Assembly: GCA_015067825.1 (NCBI GenBank)
Contig: SVLQ01000009.1
Span: forward strand, 1-64,000
Reading direction: 5' to 3'
DNA from: Oscillospiraceae bacterium
GTDB taxonomy: Bacteria; Bacillota; Clostridia; Oscillospirales; QAMX01
Length of the DNA: 64,000 nt
Shown here: in pieces, positions 58,640 through 64,000 of the stretch
How positions within the stretch are numbered: the stretch's first letter is position 1
Layout: each line of letters opens with the position of its first letter
Notes under the pieces: model-generated
Told to the model about the DNA's origin: nothing
What the model saw: the letters and a program-made list of their open reading frames with translations, nothing else
The model's database searches: none
Program-made: the position numbers and the translations under genes

Positions 58640-59545
58640 ATGCGTTTTACCGAAACGATCCGAAAAATCGATGTCCACGCCCATGCCACCGTTTTCCACG
58701 ACTACTACCCGCCGCACAAAAACGGCTACGTTTTCGTTTCCCCCGAAGAGGTTCTCGCGATGTACGACCAAATCGGCATCGAAAAGGGCGTTTTGCTGCC
58801 GATTGCGGCCTGCGAGGCACAGATGGCGCCGATGACGAGCGAGGCCTGCAAGTACCTGACCACGTTGCATCCCGACCGCTTTGTGTGGTTCTGCGGCGTC
58901 GATGCGCGCTCGCTCGACAATTCGCCCCACTCCGACCTCGGCTATCTGCTCGAACACTACAAATCGCTCGGCGCCTGCGGCGTAGGCGAGGTGACCACGC
59001 AGCTCTACGCCGACGATCCGTACATGGATAACTTTTTTGCCTGCTGCGCCGAACACGAGATGCCCGTGTTGATCCACATCGCCCCGCAATTTGGCGGCGG
59101 CTACGGCATTGTCGACGAGTTGGGTCTTTACCGCATCGAAAAAATGCTCAAAAAGCACCCCAAGCTCCAACTGATCGGCCATTCGCAGCCCTTCTGGAGC
59201 GAGATCTCCGCCGACGTCACCGACGAAACGCGCGGTCAGTACCCGGACACCAAGGTCATCCCCGGCCGCCTCGTCGAGCTCCTGCGCAACTACGACAATC
59301 TCTACTGCGATCTCTCTGCCGGAAGCGGCGCCAACGCCGTGATGCGCGACCCCGAATTTACCGCGCAGTTTTTTGCCGAATTCTCCGATCGCATCCTCTA
59401 CGGCTGCGATTTCTGCCACCCGCACAACCGCCATCCCTATATGCTCAACGACTTTTTGAACCAAATGGCCGACGACGGCATGATCGACGAACCGACCTAC
59501 CGGAAGATCGTGCGCGACAACGCGATCCGCCTGCTGAAGCTTTAG
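58640..59545 (+). CDS. Amidohydrolase family protein
   Basis: KIDVHAHATVF...LQLIGHSQPF...RILYGCDFCHPHN. Confidence 0.85.
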   Translation: MRFTETIRKIDVHAHATVFHDYYPPHKNGYVFVSPEEVLAMYDQIGIEKGVLLPIAACEAQMAPMTSEACKYLTTLHPDRFVWFCGVDARSLDNSPHSDLGYLLEHYKSLGACGVGEVTTQLYADDPYMDNFFACCAEHEMPVLIHIAPQFGGGYGIVDELGLYRIEKMLKKHPKLQLIGHSQPFWSEISADVTDETRGQYPDTKVIPGRLVELLRNYDNLYCDLSAGSGANAVMRDPEFTAQFFAEFSDRILYGCDFCHPHNRHPYMLNDFLNQMADDGMIDEPTYRKIVRDNAIRLLKL

Positions 59546-59580
59546 TCGGTTTTGTCTGTGAGGTTGAAAGGAGAAACGCT

Positions 59581-61515
59581 ATGCATCTCGTAATAGCCCG
59601 GATCGGGAACGATCCGACCGTGAAATTTGCATTTGATGAGCTCGTTCGTCTTTTAAAAACGATGGATCCGCTGACGGTAATCGACGGCCGTGTCTACCCG
59701 GCGTATACCGCGGCGGTCGAAAACGTGATCTGGCTCGGCTATGATGGCTCGGTCGCGGAAAGCGCGCTCGATGCGATCCGTATCGACGTGAAAAACGGTG
59801 TGGGCGTGATCACCGGTTCGGGCAGCCGCGCCGTGCTTTTGGCGGCCTACCGCTTTGCCGTCGAGCTCGGCTGCAGCTTCCTGCGCCCCGGCCGCAGCGG
59901 CGAGATCATCCCGCGCAAACCGCTGACGAAAGAACTTCTGACCGTTTCGGTCGCGGAAACGGCGTCCTACCGTCACCGCGGCGTCTGCATTGAAGGCGCG
60001 GTCTCGTACGAACACGTGGCGAATATGATCGATTTTCTGCCGAAAGTCGGCATGAACGCCTATTTTATGCAGTTCCACACGCCCGGCACGTTCTTTATGC
60101 GCTACTATAACGAAAATCCGAACCCCAACGTCCAAACGCATCCCGTGACGGACGAAGACGTCGCGCATATGTGGATGAGCATCGAGGCCGAGATCGAAAA
60201 ACGCGGGCTCGATTACCACGCGACCGGCCACGGCTGGACGTGCGAACCCTTTGGCATCCATTCGGTCGGCTGGTACAAACAGGAGGATTCCGAGATGCCG
60301 CCCGAGGCGCTCGCCGTGATGGCCGAACTCAACGGCCACCGCGGACTCTATAAGGGGATCCCGCTCGACACCAATCTCTGCTACTCCAATCCCGCCGTGC
60401 GCGAGAAAATGAACAACGCCATCGTCGACTACTGCCGCGCACATCCGTCGGTCAATTTCCTGCATTTCTGGCTGGCCGATGGCACGAATAACCACTGCGA
60501 ATGCGAAGAGTGCCGCAAGAAAACGCCGGCAGATTACTACGTGCAGATGCTCAACGAGCTGGACGAAAAGCTGACGGCCGCAGGGATCGCCACGAAGATC
60601 GTCTGCCTCATCTACGTCGATCTGCTGTGGGCGCCGGAACACGAGAAGATCGCCAACCCCGACCGCTTCGTGCTGATGTTTGCGCCGATCACGCGCAGCT
60701 ATACAACGGCGTTTGCCGATGCCGACCGCAGCGAACCGGTCGAGCTGGTGCCGTACAAGCGCAATCAAAACGTCATGCCGCACTCCGTCGCCGAGAATCT
60801 GGCGCGCCTGGAGATTTGGCAGCGCGAGCAGCTCAGCGGCGACTCGTTCGACTTCGACTATCATCTGATGTGGGATCACCACTACGACCCCGGCTACTAC
60901 GAATGCGCGCGCGTGCTGCATACGGACATGGCCAATCTCGACAAGATCGGCCTGCACGGTATGATCAGCTGCCAGCTGCAGCGCGCCTTCTTCCCAACGG
61001 GCCTGCCCTTCTACGCGATGGCGCGCGCCTTGTGGGATAAAACCAGCGATTTTGCCGACGTCTGCGCCGATTATTTCACGGCTGCCTTCGGCGAAGATGC
61101 CAAAACCGTCGAGACTTATCTCGCCGCGCTTTCCGCGGATTTCGATCCGGCCTATCTGCGCTGCGAAAAACCGTCGGATCCGCAGGGCTATGCGGCAAAA
61201 CTTCGCGCGGCGCGCGAACGGATCGACGCCTTTGCGTGCGAGGTCCTGGCGCAAAAGGATCTGCAGGCGAGCCCGTGGCGGTTCCTTTCTGTCCACGCCG
61301 AACTGGCAAAAGAACACGCCGATCTGCTGGAGGCCTACCGTGGGCCGGATACGACTCCCGAAAAACGCGAAGCGGCCAAAAAACGGATGCTTGCGTGCCT
61401 CTGGGATGCGGAGGACGAGATCGGCGAAGCGTTCGACTCGTTCATCTTCGAAGCGATCTTCGGTCGGCTGGAGAGCGGTGTCGGCTACGATGCCGCCGTA
61501 CGGGAAACACTATGA
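59581..61515 (+). CDS. DUF4838-type glycoside-hydrolase-like protein
   Basis: YRHRGVCIEGA...FLHFWLADGTNNHCECEEC...; follows amidohydrolase. Confidence 0.75.
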   Translation: MHLVIARIGNDPTVKFAFDELVRLLKTMDPLTVIDGRVYPAYTAAVENVIWLGYDGSVAESALDAIRIDVKNGVGVITGSGSRAVLLAAYRFAVELGCSFLRPGRSGEIIPRKPLTKELLTVSVAETASYRHRGVCIEGAVSYEHVANMIDFLPKVGMNAYFMQFHTPGTFFMRYYNENPNPNVQTHPVTDEDVAHMWMSIEAEIEKRGLDYHATGHGWTCEPFGIHSVGWYKQEDSEMPPEALAVMAELNGHRGLYKGIPLDTNLCYSNPAVREKMNNAIVDYCRAHPSVNFLHFWLADGTNNHCECEECRKKTPADYYVQMLNELDEKLTAAGIATKIVCLIYVDLLWAPEHEKIANPDRFVLMFAPITRSYTTAFADADRSEPVELVPYKRNQNVMPHSVAENLARLEIWQREQLSGDSFDFDYHLMWDHHYDPGYYECARVLHTDMANLDKIGLHGMISCQLQRAFFPTGLPFYAMARALWDKTSDFADVCADYFTAAFGEDAKTVETYLAALSADFDPAYLRCEKPSDPQGYAAKLRAARERIDAFACEVLAQKDLQASPWRFLSVHAELAKEHADLLEAYRGPDTTPEKREAAKKRMLACLWDAEDEIGEAFDSFIFEAIFGRLESGVGYDAAVRETL

Positions 61516-61521
61516 CGCAAA

Positions 61522-61557
61522 AAGAGTACGGGACAAGCAATCCCGTACTCTTTTTTG
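61522..61557 (+). terminator. Terminator
   Basis: AAAGAGTACGGGA-N7-TCCCGTACTCTTTTTT. Confidence 0.85.
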
Positions 61558-61560
61558 GTA

Positions 61561-62178
61561 TTATACGTCGGCAGTGGGCGGAGAAAACAACTTGAACGCC
61601 GGATATGGCATGACGAAAATGTCGTCTTTGCTACGCGGTGTGCGTTTGGCAGAGAGAAAAGGCCCCTCGTCGAGGCCGGCGATCGTTGCCGGAGTCCCTG
61701 TAATCAGGAAAATCCCGCGCGAACCGTTTTCGGCAAAGGCTCGTTTGGAGATTGTCGCTTTTTCCCGGACAGAGAAAACGCCCGGCGCATGGAGCTGCTC
61801 CCAAACGATTCCGTCATTTTCGCAGTGAATAACCGTGTGTTTGTTGGCGGATCGCAACGTTTTCTTGATGGTATAGCGCTCTTGTCCGTATTCCAAACGG
61901 TAAGTGATGCAAAAATCGTCCTGCCCGATTTGAACAGCCGATTTTTGGAACACATCAAAGAAGCGGAGGATCTCTTTGCCTTTGCAGACCTCCATGATGT
62001 CGGCAATGCCGCAATCCAGTGCATCACAAATGTGCAGCAGAGTTTCGGTCGTGACGGTCTGATTTTTGGAGAGCTTGGAGAGCGTGCGCGAACTCATCCC
62101 CGTCAGCGCCATCAGTTCGGTTTTGCTGATCTTGCGGTCAATCAATAACTTCCATAGATTTGCATAACTGATATACAT
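61561..62178 (-). CDS. XRE-like HTH regulator with uncharacterised C-terminal domain
   Basis: LWKLLIDRKISKTELMALTGMSSRTLSKLSKNQTVTTETLLHICDALDCGIADIME. Confidence 0.8.
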   Translation of the reverse strand: MYISYANLWKLLIDRKISKTELMALTGMSSRTLSKLSKNQTVTTETLLHICDALDCGIADIMEVCKGKEILRFFDVFQKSAVQIGQDDFCITYRLEYGQERYTIKKTLRSANKHTVIHCENDGIVWEQLHAPGVFSVREKATISKRAFAENGSRGIFLITGTPATIAGLDEGPFLSAKRTPRSKDDIFVMPYPAFKLFSPPTADV

Positions 62179-62270
62179 GAGGACACCTCCTAACCTTCTG
62201 TGTATAGTATAGCACATAACGACAGATGTGTCAATTAATATTTACTAAAGTAAAATAAAAAATGCAAAAG

Positions 62271-62302
62271 CAAGCGGCACGATGGAACGTGCCGCTTGCT
62301 GT
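62271..62302 (-). terminator. Terminator for SLH gene
   Basis: GCAAGCGGCACG-N6-CGTGCCGCTTGC then TTTT on minus strand. Confidence 0.8.
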
Positions 62303-62320
62303 ATTGGTGTATTTGCTGCT

Positions 62321-63475
62321 TTAGCCGAGGTTTTCGACCATGCGCACAGCGATGAGCAGTGCCTGTTCGCGGGTAGCCTGTGCATACCCCATGGCTTCTT
62401 CCGCGGGTGTGGTGGCTCGGGGCATGAATTTGCCGGCATTGCCCTCGATGATGCCGTTGGCGGCCATGAAGTAAACGCTGTCGCGTGCCCAACCGGAGAT
62501 GGCCGCATCGTCGGAAAACGGCGCGGGCATATCGTAGATCAGCGGGAACGCGCTGTCGTTTGCGAGCGTCCAACCGGTGAATGCGATCTTTTTGAAGGCT
62601 CTCGTCAGCATGGTCGCGGCTTGTTCGCGCGTGAGCAGCTGGTTGGGCGCAAAAGTTGTGCCGTCGCCGACACCGTTGACGATGCCGAGGTTATAGGCGC
62701 GGATGACGTCGGGATCGGAGCAGTCGGAGAAGGGGTTCTTGTTGCCGACCATGGTCGCAGCCTTTTTCAGTTTTTCATAGACCTTCACGGCCACCGCGGC
62801 GAATTCCGCGCGGGTGATCGGCTTGGTGAGGTCGGTGCCGCGCAGAGAATCGGGCACGAGACCGTATTCTTCCGCTTTCTGCACCTCTTCTTCTGCCCAC
62901 TTGCTGGAAATCGCCTTGACATTCAAACCCGAGACTGCGTCGATGTCTGCGCCCGGCCAATCGCCGCTGGGCGATTTTTTGAGGTCGGTCAGACGAACGT
63001 AGCGGAAACGCGCACCTTCCGGCACTTTTCCGGCCAGATCGACACCGGCCGTTTTGCCCTTGGCTACGCCGACCTTATACCACGTGACCAAATCGCTGCT
63101 GACTTCAACCTGCGTGTCCTCAACCTGTCCGCCGACTTCAAAAATGTAGATATCCAGACCTTCGCCGTCGTAGATCGAAATATCAAACCGCAGAACGATC
63201 GAACCGCCCGCGCCGAGGCAGTAGTCACCTTTGCTGGTGGACTGGTCGCCCGTGCGGTCGGGCAGGCCCAGCACGTTTTCGGGCTTTTTCTGTTCGTCAT
63301 AACGCGTCCACGGGCTGCCGGGTGTGAATTCCACAACCTCCACGGCAAACGCGCGGTTAGGCGCGATCATTTCGTTGCCGTCGCGGTCGGTAAATTTGTA
63401 GTCCGCGAGTGCCGGAAGCGCGAACGTGCAGAAGGAAACGAGCGCCAAAATGAGAGCTAAAATTCGTTTACGCAT
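62321..63475 (-). CDS. S-layer-homology (SLH) domain cell-surface protein
   Basis: Signal peptide MRKRILALILALVSFCTFALPALA; SLH-like repeats ITRAEFAAVAVKVYEKL, LTREQAATMLTRAF. Confidence 0.85.
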   Translation of the reverse strand: MRKRILALILALVSFCTFALPALADYKFTDRDGNEMIAPNRAFAVEVVEFTPGSPWTRYDEQKKPENVLGLPDRTGDQSTSKGDYCLGAGGSIVLRFDISIYDGEGLDIYIFEVGGQVEDTQVEVSSDLVTWYKVGVAKGKTAGVDLAGKVPEGARFRYVRLTDLKKSPSGDWPGADIDAVSGLNVKAISSKWAEEEVQKAEEYGLVPDSLRGTDLTKPITRAEFAAVAVKVYEKLKKAATMVGNKNPFSDCSDPDVIRAYNLGIVNGVGDGTTFAPNQLLTREQAATMLTRAFKKIAFTGWTLANDSAFPLIYDMPAPFSDDAAISGWARDSVYFMAANGIIEGNAGKFMPRATTPAEEAMGYAQATREQALLIAVRMVENLG

Positions 63476-63671
63476 ACAAAAACTCCTGAAAATTCTGTTT
63501 TTTTGCTGTCTGTATAAAAGTGTATCACGCCTTTGGGGAAAAGTCAAGGAAAGCCCTTGTGTTTTGACGGCGGATTTGCTATGATTATTTTACCGAACCC
63601 TGTGACCAAAGGTGAATTTTTGCGGTAAGATAGGTGAAAGGGCCTGATCAAACCGGCAGAGGAGGGGACAA

Positions 63672-64000
63672 AATGGACGATTCGAACATCATAGCCCTAT
63701 ATTGGCAACGCGACGAAGCCGCGATCGCCGAAACCAAAGCAAAATACGGGCGCTATTGCTTTGCGATCGCCCAAAATATCCTCGTCAGCCGCGCCGATGC
63801 CGAGGAATGCGAAGCCGATACCTATTTGGAAGCGTGGAACAAGATCCCGCCGGCAAAGCCCTGGGCGCTGTCGGCGTTTTTGGGGAAGATCACGCGTGCG
63901 CTCGCGATCGACCGCTGGCGCCGCACCCGTGCACAAAAGCGCGGCGGGGGCGAAGCGGAGCTTTCGCTGGAGGAGCTTGCCGAGTGTGTCCCGGACCGCA
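63672..64000 (+). CDS. ECF-type sigma factor, 3'-truncated by window end
   Basis: Manual translation MDDSNIIALYWQRDEAAIAETKAKYGRYCFAIAQNILVSRADAEECEADTYLEAWNKIPPAKPWALSAFLGKITRALAIDRWRR...; paralogous to 40318-40887. Confidence 0.88.

Noticed and set aside
59653-61317. 554-aa minus-strand ORF opposite the DUF4838 gene
   Set aside because: Antisense shadow.

Overview
This is a chromosomal window from a GC-moderate Firmicute, probably clostridial/Oscillospiraceae-like (inferred from gene content only). The first ~5 kb is an accessory region. It holds a truncated serine recombinase and a tyrosine-recombinase C-terminal remnant. These are followed by an AT-rich operon: an RloA/AbiL-like AAA ATPase, a frameshifted RloB-like gene, a wHTH-like protein, and a protein with an R-x4-H HEPN-type motif. 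The AT-rich operon is flanked by perfect 18-bp direct repeats next to a tRNA-Pro and a second, broken tRNA-Pro 5' half. This is the best candidate for an undescribed (defence-type) system. The rest is mostly core and metabolic genes: glyS, ATP- and PPi-dependent phosphofructokinases, mfd, a D,D-carboxypeptidase, a 2-oxoacid:ferredoxin oxidoreductase operon, ldh, feoAB with a DtxR-family regulator, SulP, MATE, ferritin/rubredoxin/BFD-like genes, nadABC-niaR, gpsA, degV, sugar/glycan-related enzymes, and an SLH protein. Other notable structures are: a MITE-like element carrying regularly spaced GTGAAAT hairpins; GTTAG-N6-CTAAC operators across the feo locus; a 10-bp tandem duplication that appears to have erased a stop codon and fused a ceramidase-like gene to an M24 peptidase; and a leader-peptide/terminator arrangement upstream of an APH-like kinase. 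All calls come from reading sequence and translations; no database searches were run.
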